This document shows, piece by piece, positions 39,859 through 48,120 of a stretch of 64,000 nt of DNA. The translations under genes were made by a program, and so were the position numbers. Source of the stretch: Actinomadura sp. GC306 (lineage in GTDB: Bacteria; Actinomycetota; Actinomycetes; Streptosporangiales; Streptosporangiaceae); the NCBI RefSeq assembly GCF_004348665.1, contig NZ_SMKM01000001.1, positions 62,001 to 126,000 of the forward strand, given 5' to 3'. Each line of letters begins with the position of its first letter. Positions within the stretch are counted from its first letter, which is position 1. Below the pieces are notes generated by a model. It saw nothing but the letters and a program-made list of their open reading frames with translations, was not told the origin of the DNA and did no database searches.

Positions 39859-41655
39859 CTACCGAGGTGCGTGGTCGTGGTGCAGGACGCGGGACAGCGC
39901 GTCCGCCAGAACGCCGGACGGGTCCTCGCTGCCGTCCGTGCAGCGCCAGGCCACGTGGTTGTCGGGGCGCACCAGCACGGCTCCTTCGTCGCTCATCTGC
40001 CGGACGGCCGCCCACCGCCCGTCGACGTCGGCGTATTCGGCGCCGTCCCCGATGCGGGCCGTGGAGATCGGTATGGAGAACTTCTCCGCCACCTGGGCCG
40101 CCGCCTCGCACCACGGCGACCCCGCCGGGCCGGTGAGCAGCGCGAAGCCGCAGCCGGGCCCGGCCAGGTCGTGGGTCGACAGCCGCCGCCCGCCGTGGTC
40201 GAGCCAGGCGTGCGGCAGCCGGTGCCCGGGGCGGGTCGTGGGCCGGTACACGTCGCGCAGCGGCTCGCGGGCCGGGGGCGGGACGCCGTCCGGGCCGACC
40301 GCCCCGTCCTCGTAGGCGAAGCCGATCTCCAGGTCGTGCGCCTGGTAGCCGCCGCGGGCGGTGGCGAACATCTCCGCGGCCCGCGCCCGCTCGGCCGCAC
40401 CGAGGGGCGACGGGTCGAAGTACGCGGCGAACATCCGCTCGCGGCGCTCGGGCGGGGTGGTCGCGCCGAGGCCGATGGCACCGAGGATCGCCTGGTTGTG
40501 GGCGGCCGCGGACAGCGCCCAGTCGATGTTGTGCGCGCCCACCGGCCGCCGCTCCGCCTCGTAGGAGTCGAGCAGGCCGTCGGGTGCGCGTCCGCTGAGC
40601 ACCGCGGCCAGCTTCCAGGCGAGGTTGTGCGCGTCCTGGACGCCGCTGTTCAGGCCGAGGCCGACGGTCGGCGGCTGGCGGTGCGCGGCGTCCCCGGCGA
40701 ACAGCACGCGCCCCCGGCGGTAGCCGTCGGCGAGGAGCCCCTGGACGGTCCAGGACGTCACGCCCAGCAGCTCCGGGTCCAGGTCCGGCAGGCCGAGCAC
40801 CTCGCGGATCCTGGAGACGATCGCGTCCTCGTCCGGGCCGGCCGCCTCGTCCGGGGGGAGGTGGAAGTGCATGACCCACTCCTCGCAGCGCTTCCCCCAG
40901 GTCGGCCCCATCTCGAAGAGGTTGCTGAACAGCCCCGGGTCGTAGGGGTTGAGGAAGTGGGTCATGTGCGCGCCCTCGCGCCACCACGGCGACAGGTCCG
41001 CGGCGAAGTACACGGTGGTGATCCGCCGCAGCGCGGGACGGCCCCGCATCTCCACGCCGAGCGCGGGGCCGAGCGTGCGGCCGCCGTCGGCCGCGATGAC
41101 GTACCGGGCCGTCACCTCGGTGGTCGCGCCGGTCGCGGTGTCGCGGACGGTGGCGACGACGCGGCCGCCCTCGTCCGTGAGGCCGGCGAGCTCGCGACCG
41201 AACAGGACGCGCCCGGGATTGCGCCGCTCCGCGTGGCGGCGCAGGATCGGCTCCAGCCGGCTCTGCGGCAGCCTGGCCGGCAGGACGGGCCCGGCCGCCG
41301 CGTAGCGCTCGCGCAGCACGCCGCCGCCGAAGCCGTCCATCTCGTGGATCATCCGGCCGTCCAGCGGCCGGTCGCCGGCCAGCGAGGTCAGCCAGCGCAC
41401 CTTGGCGAACGACTCGACCGGCGCCGCCTGCTCGGCCACCGCCTCGTAGAGCCCGTGCTGGCGCAGGATCTCCATGGTGCGCTGGTTGTGGTAGTGCGCC
41501 TTCGGGATCGCCGACGTGCCCGCGTGCCGTTCCACCAGCAGGTGGCCGACGCCGTGGTCGGAGCAGAAGACGGACGCGGCCAGGCCGCACCCCCCGCCGC
41601 CGACGATCAGGACCGGGACCTCGACCGCGTCCGTGCCCGTCCCCTTCTCCGCCAT
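39859..41655 (-). CDS. FAD-dependent aromatic hydroxylase, phenol-hydroxylase/TfdB class
   Basis: A 598-aa flavoprotein of a different branch from the four PgaE-like enzymes. It has the FAD loop PVLIVGGGGCGLAASVF, VERHAGTSAIPKAHYHNQRTMEIL typical of the phenol-hydroxylase/TfdB class, ADGGRT, GDAAHRQPPTVGLGLNSG, DAHNLAWKLAAVL, and a C-terminal thioredoxin-like domain. Such enzymes perform late hydroxylation, quinone formation or ring cleavage. ATG41655 starts MAEKGTGTDAVEVPVLIVGG. It lies 8 bp after the sulfotransferase-like gene and 53 bp before the hydrolase gene in the same operon. Confidence 0.87.
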   Translation of the reverse strand: MAEKGTGTDAVEVPVLIVGGGGCGLAASVFCSDHGVGHLLVERHAGTSAIPKAHYHNQRTMEILRQHGLYEAVAEQAAPVESFAKVRWLTSLAGDRPLDGRMIHEMDGFGGGVLRERYAAAGPVLPARLPQSRLEPILRRHAERRNPGRVLFGRELAGLTDEGGRVVATVRDTATGATTEVTARYVIAADGGRTLGPALGVEMRGRPALRRITTVYFAADLSPWWREGAHMTHFLNPYDPGLFSNLFEMGPTWGKRCEEWVMHFHLPPDEAAGPDEDAIVSRIREVLGLPDLDPELLGVTSWTVQGLLADGYRRGRVLFAGDAAHRQPPTVGLGLNSGVQDAHNLAWKLAAVLSGRAPDGLLDSYEAERRPVGAHNIDWALSAAAHNQAILGAIGLGATTPPERRERMFAAYFDPSPLGAAERARAAEMFATARGGYQAHDLEIGFAYEDGAVGPDGVPPPAREPLRDVYRPTTRPGHRLPHAWLDHGGRRLSTHDLAGPGCGFALLTGPAGSPWCEAAAQVAEKFSIPISTARIGDGAEYADVDGRWAAVRQMSDEGAVLVRPDNHVAWRCTDGSEDPSGVLADALSRVLHHDHAPR

Positions 41656-41663
41656 TGCGGGTC

Positions 41664-42311
41664 TCACCGGGCTCCGCCGGCCGCCTGCGCGAGCCGCTCG
41701 CGCATGGCCGCGGTGTCGTTGGCGTGCGGGAAGGGGGTCTCGGGGACGTCGGTGCCCAGGAACTCGCACAGCGGTTCCCAGCCCTGCTTCACGTCGTAGA
41801 CGAGAAGCCTGCCCGTGTCGAAGCCCTCCACGACGTCCTGGTTGTGCCGGTGGAAGACCTCGATGGCGTGGTCCTTGTCGGAGAAGCGTCCGCCGAAAAG
41901 GCCGTCCCAGACCATGGTGCTCGTCACGCGGTAGATCCGGGCGGGCATGGAGCGCGGGTCCGGCCGCTTCGACTCGTTCATGAGGACGAACTGGTAGAGC
42001 GTGTCGTAGGTGCTCTGGTACCAGCGCTCGGCGTCCCGCACCGTGAGGATCATCTTCGCCTCGGGGAACGCCTCGGCCATTTCCCGGTAGTAGACGGCCG
42101 GGGGGCCGTCCACGGCCGATGTGTAGCCGTCGAAAAGCGCGTTCCAATCAGGGCGCTGCCCCTCGCAGACGACCTTTTCCCACTGCGCGAGGCGCGCTTC
42201 GTCGCCGGTGACGTCGAACATATGGAAGCACGGCCCGTAACCCAGTCGCTCCAAGGCCACTTTCAGCGACGTCGTACCGGTCCGGCCCAGGCCGGCATTG
42301 AAGAGTTTCAT
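41664..42311 (-). CDS. P-loop sulfotransferase-family protein
   Basis: A 215-aa protein whose start, KLFNAGLGRTGTTSLKVALERLG, is the phosphosulfate-type P-loop of the Sulfotransfer_4 family. Further conserved parts are FPEAKMILTVRDAERWYQST, then the helical DHAIEVFHRHNQDV, and the LLVYDVKQGWEPLCEFLG segment. Members are often called sulfotransferases, but the actual reaction is rarely known. It is first in the operon with the TfdB-like hydroxylase and the hydrolase, so a tailoring role is likely. ATG42311 has AAGGGA about 11 nt upstream. GTTC-type repeats lie in its promoter region. Confidence 0.8.
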   Translation of the reverse strand: MKLFNAGLGRTGTTSLKVALERLGYGPCFHMFDVTGDEARLAQWEKVVCEGQRPDWNALFDGYTSAVDGPPAVYYREMAEAFPEAKMILTVRDAERWYQSTYDTLYQFVLMNESKRPDPRSMPARIYRVTSTMVWDGLFGGRFSDKDHAIEVFHRHNQDVVEGFDTGRLLVYDVKQGWEPLCEFLGTDVPETPFPHANDTAAMRERLAQAAGGAR

Positions 42312-42377
42312 CGCGTCGATTTCCCTTCGGTCGTCGATGGCGCGAACCGCATGGCACAGCACCCTGCGTCCGGAATG

Positions 42378-42408
42378 GTTCCGGCCGCAATGTTCCGGCG
42401 GTGTTCAA
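42378..42408 (+). promoter_or_regulatory. GTTCCGG/GTTCCGG/GTTCAAG series before the sulfotransferase-like operon
   Basis: Three GTTC-type heptamers start at 42378, 42392 and 42403, spaced 14 and 11 bp. They lie 67-97 bp upstream of the minus-strand operon start. Form and position fit the other candidate activator sites of this cluster. Confidence 0.35.
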
Positions 42409-42422
42409 GGGAGCGGCGGCGG

Positions 42423-43151
42423 TCACACGGAAGCGCGTGCGGCGGCATCGGCGAGGGCGCGGTAGAGCCGGTCGTCTTCGGTGTGCCCGGCCTCCCATTG
42501 CACGCCGACCGCGAACGCCCGGCCCGCGACCTCCACCGCTTCGATCACTCCGTCCGGTGCCCACGCGGTCGGGACGAGGCCCGTGCCGATCCGGTCGATC
42601 GCCTGATGGTGGTGGCAGACGATCTCGGCCGGGCCCGCACCGAGGATTCCGGCGATCCGGCTCCCGGGCTCCAGTTCCAGGCGGTGCCGGCCGAGGCCGA
42701 ACGCCCCGGTCTCCGGGCAGTGGCCGTCGTTGCCGGTGACCTCGGGGAGGTGCTGGTGCAGCGTCCCTCCGCGGAGCACGTTGAGCAGCTGCATGCCGCG
42801 GCAGATGGCGAGGACGGGCAGCCCGGCGCCGAGCGCCCTGTCGACCAGTGCCAGCTCGGCCGCGTCGACGGCCGGGTCGGCTCCCCGGGTCATGGGATGC
42901 GGGCCGCCCCCGTACAGCGACGGGTCCACGTCCGGGCCGCCCGGGACCAGCAGGCCGTCGAGGCGGTCGAGGACGTGCCCGGTACCCGGCAGCGGCGGGA
43001 CCAGCACGGGGGTGCAGCCCGCGGCGGCGAGCCGTTCCACATGCGGCTGGAACGCCAGGCTGACGGTCATCTCACCGCCCTGCAGCGTGACCGGGGCCGT
43101 CCGGGCGCAGATCCCGATCACCAGGCGCATTCGGTCGAGCGTTCTGTCCAT
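42423..43151 (-). CDS. Class I glutamine amidotransferase-like gamma-glutamyl hydrolase (PuuD/peptidase C26 type)
   Basis: A 242-aa enzyme. The nucleophile Cys lies in LAICRGMQLLNVLRGGTLHQHL, the oxyanion/entry motif is LLVPGGPDVDPSLYGG, and the catalytic His-x-Glu follows in FAVGVQWEAGHTEDD; HHHQAIDRIG lines the pocket. PuuD-type enzymes hydrolyse gamma-glutamyl amides. In a pathway that may carry hydrazine on glutamate, this could free the hydrazine nitrogen after attachment to the polyketide, which is an inference from context. ATG43151 is the likely start; ATG43130 (MRLVIGICA) is an alternative. It is transcribed alone, divergent from the ParB-like regulator. Confidence 0.87.
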   Translation of the reverse strand: MDRTLDRMRLVIGICARTAPVTLQGGEMTVSLAFQPHVERLAAAGCTPVLVPPLPGTGHVLDRLDGLLVPGGPDVDPSLYGGGPHPMTRGADPAVDAAELALVDRALGAGLPVLAICRGMQLLNVLRGGTLHQHLPEVTGNDGHCPETGAFGLGRHRLELEPGSRIAGILGAGPAEIVCHHHQAIDRIGTGLVPTAWAPDGVIEAVEVAGRAFAVGVQWEAGHTEDDRLYRALADAAARASV

Positions 43152-43262
43152 GGCCGGCCCCGTCCTTTCGCACCTTCCCGGATGACCGTCATCGAGGAAT
43201 GCCACCGAACGAAAGCACGCTCGTGCCGCGGACGAACAGAACACGCCTGCCCGGGCCCGGTG

Positions 43263-43269
43263 GTTCAAC
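43263..43269 (+). promoter_or_regulatory. GTTCAAC element between amidotransferase-like and ParB-like genes
   Basis: One copy of the cluster heptamer lies in the 257-bp divergent gap 43152-43408, which otherwise shows no gene or clear promoter. Confidence 0.3.
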
Positions 43270-43408
43270 CGAGGAGAACGCGCGGATGAACGCGCACCAG
43301 CGGTAGTGCATCGCCGGTCCAGGGAGCGTCCATCCGCCGTCGACCGCGCCTAAAGGCCGCCTTGCCAGAGTCGTCCGGGTACGGCAGCAGCAGGGAGGAG
43401 CACCGGGC

Positions 43409-44584
43409 ATGGCTGGTGGCAATGGACAGGCTCTCCTGGCCGCGGGCGGTGCCGGGTTCGCCGGGCCCGGGGCCGGCGACCCGGCCGCCGACACCGCGCA
43501 GGCGGACGGCCTGAATCTGCGGAACTTCGAGAGGCTTCCCGCCTGCGAGGTGTCGGTCGGCGCGTTGTCGCCGGGGCCGGGCCTCCGCCGGAGCGGGACG
43601 GACCCCGCGCACGTCCACCTCCTGGCCGACGCGTCCGGCGCCGCGGAACTGCCGCCCCTGCTGGTGCAGCAGGACGGCTGGCGGGTCATCGACGGCCTGC
43701 ACCGGCTGGAGGCCGCCAAGCTGCGCGGCGACGGCAGCGTCAAGGCCCGCTTCGTCGACTGCACCGACTCCGAGGCGCTCGTCCTGGCGATGAAGGCCAA
43801 CAGCGCGCACGGGCTGCCGCTGTCGAAGGCCGACCGCGTCTTCGGCGCCGAGAACGTCCTGGCCGCCCACCCCGACTGGTCCGACCGGGCCATCGCCACC
43901 ATCACCGGGCTGAGCGCGAAGACGATCGCGTCGCTGCGCGGCCGGTCGGCGGCCGGCGCCGGGCCCGGCGACAAGCGCCTCGGCCGCGACGGGAAGCGGC
44001 GGCCGGTCACCCCCGGGGAGGGCAGGCTCCGCGCCGCCGAGTACATCAGCGCCCACCCCGACGCCCCGCTCCGGCAGGTCGCGCGGGAGACCGACGTGTC
44101 GCTCGGAACGGTCCACGACGTCCGGGCGCGGCTGCGCCGGGGCGTGCACCCGGAGCGCAACGGCCACCGGCCCCCCGCCGCGCCGCCCGCGCCCAGGCCC
44201 GGCCCCCGCGCCGTCGGCCGGGTCGCCGTCGAGGACGCCGCAGCGGAACCGCCCGGAGCCGGCGCGTGTGGCGACGGCACGCCCGACAACAGCACGCCCG
44301 ACAACAGCACGCCACTGCGCCGCAGGAACCACACCGACCTGCCGCCCTCCTGGCCGCAGGTCGTCGCCAAGATGGCCAACGACCCGGCCGTCCGCTACAC
44401 CGACAGCGGCAAGGAATTCCTCCGCTGGATGTCGCTGCACGCGGCCGATCCCCAGCGGTGGCGGGAATTCCTCAATACCGTGCCGGCGCACTGGCAGACG
44501 GTCATCGCCCCCATGGCGGAGGCGATCAGCCAGGAATGGAGCCTGTTCGCCCAGCAGCTCAGGAACCGGCAGGAGACGGCCTAG
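43409..44584 (+). CDS. ParB/StrR-like DNA-binding regulator
   Basis: A 391-aa protein. It has a ParB-type N-terminal domain (about 35-135) with LLVQQDGWRVIDGLHRLEAAKL, then DCTDSEALVLAMKANSAHGLPLSKADR. A helix-turn-helix follows (SDRAIATITGLSAKTIASLRGR), then a second helical repeat. A Pro-rich linker (about 245-300, including PDNSTPDNSTP) leads to a C-terminal helical domain ending QQLRNRQETA. StrR, NovG and similar proteins of this build activate antibiotic genes. It sits directly upstream of the small protein and the KS pair, so control of the minimal PKS is likely. ATG43409 has GGAG 8 nt upstream. Confidence 0.82.
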   Translation: MAGGNGQALLAAGGAGFAGPGAGDPAADTAQADGLNLRNFERLPACEVSVGALSPGPGLRRSGTDPAHVHLLADASGAAELPPLLVQQDGWRVIDGLHRLEAAKLRGDGSVKARFVDCTDSEALVLAMKANSAHGLPLSKADRVFGAENVLAAHPDWSDRAIATITGLSAKTIASLRGRSAAGAGPGDKRLGRDGKRRPVTPGEGRLRAAEYISAHPDAPLRQVARETDVSLGTVHDVRARLRRGVHPERNGHRPPAAPPAPRPGPRAVGRVAVEDAAAEPPGAGACGDGTPDNSTPDNSTPLRRRNHTDLPPSWPQVVAKMANDPAVRYTDSGKEFLRWMSLHAADPQRWREFLNTVPAHWQTVIAPMAEAISQEWSLFAQQLRNRQETA

Positions 44585-44618
44585 CGGCCGGACCGATGCC
44601 GGAGAAGGGAACGCCAGG

Positions 44619-44774
44619 GTGAAACGGGCGTGGTTGATGTCCGCCGTGCGATCGGTTCTGCGTCGTCTCGACCGTGAACTGATCTGGGTCGGCTGGATGT
44701 ACTGGCCTTTCGTCTGGGACGAGTACTACGGCGAGAACCCGGAGAACGATCCGCGCAGGACGGAAGGGCTGTGA
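44619..44774 (+). CDS. Small aromatic-rich protein upstream of KSalpha
   Basis: A 51-aa protein of unknown family with a basic N-terminal helix ([20 protein letters not shown]), an aromatic stretch ([17 protein letters not shown]) and an acidic tail ([13 protein letters not shown]). GTG44619 has GGAGAAGGGA upstream. It lies between the ParB-like gene (34-bp gap) and KSalpha (28-bp gap), so it is probably in the PKS transcript. It might bind the PKS or a membrane, or be a small regulator. Coding status is supported by spacing, ribosome site and codon use only. Confidence 0.6.
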   Translation: MKRAWLMSAVRSVLRRLDRELIWVGWMYWPFVWDEYYGENPENDPRRTEGL

Positions 44775-44776
44775 CG

Positions 44777-44806
44777 ATGAATCTCTACCGCTGGGAGTCC
44801 GCATGA
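44777..44806 (+). other. Nine-residue upstream reading frame ending in the KSalpha start
   Basis: ATG44777 opens MNLYRWESA and stops with a TGA that overlaps the KSalpha ATG (ATGA). It lacks a strong ribosome site. It could couple KSalpha translation to upstream translation, or be chance. Confidence 0.25.
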
Positions 44807-46074
44807 CCGGCCGACGAGTAGTGATCACGGGAATGGGGGTGCTGGCGCCGGGCGGAATAGGGGTGAAGAACTTCTGGGACCTGCTCAGCACGGGCCGGAC
44901 GGCGACCAGGGGGATCACCTTCTTCGACCCGTCGGCGTTCCGTTCCCGGATCGCGGCCGAGGCGGACTTCGACCCCTGGCTGCACGGCCTCGGCCCGCAG
45001 GAGACGCGGCGCATGGACCGGGCGGCGCAGTTCGCCGTCGTCGCGGCCCGGGAGGCGATGGCCGACAGCGGCCTCGACCCCGGGTCCGCCGAGCCGCACC
45101 GCATAGGTGTCGCCATCGGCACCGCCGTGGGCGCCACCATGGCCCTCGACGAGGAGTACCGGGTGGTCAGCGACGGCGGCCGGCTCGACCTCGTCGACCA
45201 TGAGTACGCCGTCCCGCACCTGTACGACTACTTCGTGCCGAGCTCCTTCGCGGCGGAGGTCGCCTGGTCGGCCGGCGCCGAGGGCCCCGCCACCGTGGTC
45301 TCGACCGGCTGCACCTCCGGGCTGGACTCGGTCGCCTACGCGGCCGGGCTGATCCGCGACGGCTCCGCCGACGTGATGATCACCGGCGCCACGGACGCGC
45401 CCATCTCGCCGATCACGGTCGCGTGCTTCGACGCGATCAAGGCGACGTCGCCGCGCAACGACGACCCCGCGCACGCGTCCCGGCCCTTCGACCGCACCCG
45501 CAACGGCTTCGTGCTCGGCGAGGGCGCCGCGGTCTTCGTGCTGGAGGAGCTGGCCGCGGCGCGCCGCCGCGGCGCCCGCCTGTACGCCGAGATCGCCGGC
45601 TACGCCTCCCGCTGCAACGCCTTCCACATGACCGGGCTGCGGCCGGACGGCAGGGAGATGGCGGAGGCCATCCGGGCGGCGCTGGCCGACGCGCGGACCA
45701 ACCCCGAGGACGTCGACTACATCAACGCCCACGGCTCCGGGACCAAGCAGAACGACCGGCACGAAACGGCCGCGTTCAAGCGCGGCCTCGGGGAGCACGC
45801 CCGCCGCACGCCCGTCAGCTCGATCAAGTCGATGGTCGGCCATTCGCTCGGCGCGATCGGCTCGATCGAGATCGCGGCGTCGGTCCTGGCCATGGAGAAC
45901 GACGCGGTGCCGCCGACGGCCAACCTGCACGAGCCCGACCCGGAATGCGACCTCGACTACGTGCCGCTCACCGCGCGCGACTGGCGGACCGACACGGTGC
46001 TGACGGTCGGCAGCGGGTTCGGCGGCTTCCAGAGCGCGATGGTCCTCGCCCGTCCCGGCCGGAGCACGGCATGA
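44803..46074 (+). CDS. Type II PKS ketosynthase alpha (KSalpha)
   Basis: A 423-aa condensing enzyme. The active-site Cys170 lies in [13 protein letters not shown], and the two catalytic histidines are in [15 protein letters not shown] and [11 protein letters not shown]. With KSbeta it condenses malonyl units on the ACP to build the poly-beta-ketone chain. ATG44803 follows GGGAG at 6 nt. The stop overlaps the KSbeta ATG, so the two are made in equal amounts. Unusually, no ACP gene follows; the only ACP seen is on the RmlA frame near the left end of the window. Confidence 0.98.
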   Translation: MTGRRVVITGMGVLAPGGIGVKNFWDLLSTGRTATRGITFFDPSAFRSRIAAEADFDPWLHGLGPQETRRMDRAAQFAVVAAREAMADSGLDPGSAEPHRIGVAIGTAVGATMALDEEYRVVSDGGRLDLVDHEYAVPHLYDYFVPSSFAAEVAWSAGAEGPATVVSTGCTSGLDSVAYAAGLIRDGSADVMITGATDAPISPITVACFDAIKATSPRNDDPAHASRPFDRTRNGFVLGEGAAVFVLEELAAARRRGARLYAEIAGYASRCNAFHMTGLRPDGREMAEAIRAALADARTNPEDVDYINAHGSGTKQNDRHETAAFKRGLGEHARRTPVSSIKSMVGHSLGAIGSIEIAASVLAMENDAVPPTANLHEPDPECDLDYVPLTARDWRTDTVLTVGSGFGGFQSAMVLARPGRSTA

Positions 46075-47294
46075 CGGCGCGGGCGGTGGTGACGGGCATC
46101 GGCGTCGTGGCGCCCAACGGGTTCGGAGCGGCCGACTACTGGACCGCCACCTGCCGGGGGCGGAGCGGCATCGGCCGCATCACGCGGTTCGACCCGCGGA
46201 AGTATCCGGCGCAGCTCGCCGGGGAGGTCTCCGGGTTCGACCCCGGGGAGCACATCCCGAGCAGGCTCATCCCGCAGACCGACCGCATGACGCAGCTCGC
46301 CCTCGTGGGCGCGGAGCACGCGCTCGCCGGCGCCGGGGTCGACGCGGCCGGCCTGCCGGAGTTCGACGCGGGCGTGGTGACCGCGAGCACCTGCGGCGGT
46401 TTCGAGTTCGGCCAGCGGGAGCTGCAGAACCTCTGGAGCAAGGGCGGCGAGTACGTCAGCGCGTACCAGTCCTTCGCGTGGTTCTACGCGGTCAACACGG
46501 GCCAGATCTCGATCCGGCACGGCATGCGGGGCCCCGGCGGCGTGCTGGTCGGCGACCAGGCGGGCGGCCTGGACGCCATCGCGCACGCCCGCCGCCACGT
46601 CCGCGGCGGCACCGGCCTGATCCTGTCCGGCGGGTTCGACGCCCCGCTCTGCTCGTGGGGGTGGGCGGCGCAGCTCGCCGGGGGACGGCTGAGCACCGCC
46701 CGCCGGCCGGAACGCGCCTACCTGCCGTTCGACGCCGATGCCGCCGGGCACGTGCCGGGCGAGGGCGGCGGCCTGCTGGCCGTCGAGAACGCCGACGCCG
46801 CGCGGCGGCGCGGCGTCACCCGGGTGTACGGGGAGATCTGCGGATACGGGTCCACGTTCGACCCGAGGCCGGGCAGCGGACGCCCGCCGACGCTGCGCAA
46901 GGCGATCGAGATCGCGCTGGACGACGCCGGCGTGGCCCCGGGCGGCGTCGACGTCGTGTTCGCCGACGCCGCCGCCGTCCCAGAACTCGACCGCGCCGAG
47001 GCGGCGGCGATCACCGGCGTGTTCGGAGCCCGCGGGGTCCCGGTCACCGCGCCCAAGACCATGACGGGGCGGCTCGGCTCGGGGGCGGCTCCGCTGGACG
47101 TCGCCACGGCCTTCCTGTCCATGCGCGAGGGACTGATACCGCCGACGGCGAACGTCACCCTCTCGCCCGAGTACGACATCGACCTGGTGACCGCGGAGCC
47201 GCGGCCCGCGCCGGTGGGCACGGCCGTCGTCCTCGCGCGCGGGCAGGGCGGGTTCAACTCCGCGATCGTCCTGCGCTCGGCCGACTGGAACTGA
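46071..47294 (+). CDS. Type II PKS chain length factor (KSbeta)
   Basis: A 407-aa KS-fold protein in which the active-site Cys is replaced by Gln ([13 protein letters not shown], Gln163), the hallmark of chain length factors. The fold is otherwise complete ([19 protein letters not shown] at the N-terminus, GFNSAIVLR at the C-terminus). KSbeta sets chain length and primes by decarboxylation of malonyl-ACP. The other cyclases here fit a decaketide, but length cannot be read directly. The gene ends 13 bp from the end of the convergent VOC-like gene. Confidence 0.97.
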   Translation: MTARAVVTGIGVVAPNGFGAADYWTATCRGRSGIGRITRFDPRKYPAQLAGEVSGFDPGEHIPSRLIPQTDRMTQLALVGAEHALAGAGVDAAGLPEFDAGVVTASTCGGFEFGQRELQNLWSKGGEYVSAYQSFAWFYAVNTGQISIRHGMRGPGGVLVGDQAGGLDAIAHARRHVRGGTGLILSGGFDAPLCSWGWAAQLAGGRLSTARRPERAYLPFDADAAGHVPGEGGGLLAVENADAARRRGVTRVYGEICGYGSTFDPRPGSGRPPTLRKAIEIALDDAGVAPGGVDVVFADAAAVPELDRAEAAAITGVFGARGVPVTAPKTMTGRLGSGAAPLDVATAFLSMREGLIPPTANVTLSPEYDIDLVTAEPRPAPVGTAVVLARGQGGFNSAIVLRSADWN

Positions 47295-47307
47295 CCGCGA
47301 CCGGGGT

Positions 47308-47769
47308 TCAGGCGGCCGCCGACTCCGCGGAGAGGTCGATGCGCCAGGAGACGCCGTAGCGGTCGGTCACCCACGCGAACCTCGGGCTGAAGCCGTAGTC
47401 GCGGGCCGGCAGGTGCACCTCGCCGCCTTCGGTGAGGGCCGCGTAGAGCCTGTCGAAGTCCTCCACCGAGTCGCGCTGTACGTAGATCGTCATGGCGGGG
47501 GTGAAGCGGAACTCGTGCCAGGGCATGAGGTCGCGCAGGTGGCTGTCCGGTGGCGGGGTGTTGCTGCAGACGAGCCGCTGGCCCGCGAGTTGGAAGATCC
47601 CGTACTGCAGGGCGCCCTCGTCCCACCCGGCGTCCTCGGCGCGGGCGCGGATGACCTGGAGGACCTCACCGTCCTCGAACAGGGACGTGTAGTAGTTCAT
47701 CGCCTCCTCGGCGTTCCCGTGGAACATCAGGAAGACGGAGAGCTTCTGCGTGCTCGGCTCGGATGTCAT
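47308..47769 (-). CDS. PhnB/3-dmu-9_3-mt type VOC-fold protein
   Basis: A 153-aa single-domain protein of the PhnB/3-demethylubiquinone-methyltransferase-like VOC fold. It begins KLSVFLMFHGNAEEAMNYYTSLF and ends FAWVTDRYGVSWRIDL, both typical of the family. Function in this family is poorly defined. ATG47769 has GAGGGGA 6 nt upstream. Directly behind its start lie three copies of a 14-bp repeat. It marks the right end of the cluster, converging on KSbeta. Confidence 0.78.
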   Translation of the reverse strand: MTSEPSTQKLSVFLMFHGNAEEAMNYYTSLFEDGEVLQVIRARAEDAGWDEGALQYGIFQLAGQRLVCSNTPPPDSHLRDLMPWHEFRFTPAMTIYVQRDSVEDFDRLYAALTEGGEVHLPARDYGFSPRFAWVTDRYGVSWRIDLSAESAAA

Positions 47770-47780
47770 GGCCGTCCCCT

Positions 47781-47822
47781 CGGTGCTTGAAGGCCGGTGC
47801 TTGAAGGCCGGTGCTCGAAGGG
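47781..47822. repeat. 14-bp tandem repeat, three copies, upstream of the VOC-like gene
   Basis: CGGTGCTTGAAGGC is repeated at 47781 and 47795, and with two changes at 47809. The opposite strand carries CTTCAAG. It lies 12 bp before the VOC-like gene start. The remaining gap to 48120 is noticeably AT-richer and probably holds the promoter of the lectin-like gene; nothing else was recognised. Confidence 0.85.
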
Positions 47823-48120
47823 CATCAGCATCGCGGCGGCCGCTCTCCACCCGGTCCAGCCTTGCTCGACCCGCGGACGACCCTGCTTCGTAAAAGGCCG
47901 TTTCTGTGGAGAAAGTGCGATTTCTGGTTAATGTGGCCCAGGGTCGCCAGAACGCCCTGACGTGGTGTCGTGCTGACCAAACAATGGTGTGCCACGCATT
48001 GTTGTAATGATCTGGCGTGAAAGCCGCTATCAGCCCGAAAAAGTATGGTGCTCGCCGTGGCCGCGTGTTCCTATGAATTCAGCAGGGAGAGCGCGTCGAG
48101 CCGAAAGGGACGAATTGAAG

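Noticed and set aside
43265-44491. 408-codon open frame antisense to the ParB-like regulator
   Set aside because: No family features. The plus-strand frame has ParB and helix-turn-helix motifs and a good ribosome site.
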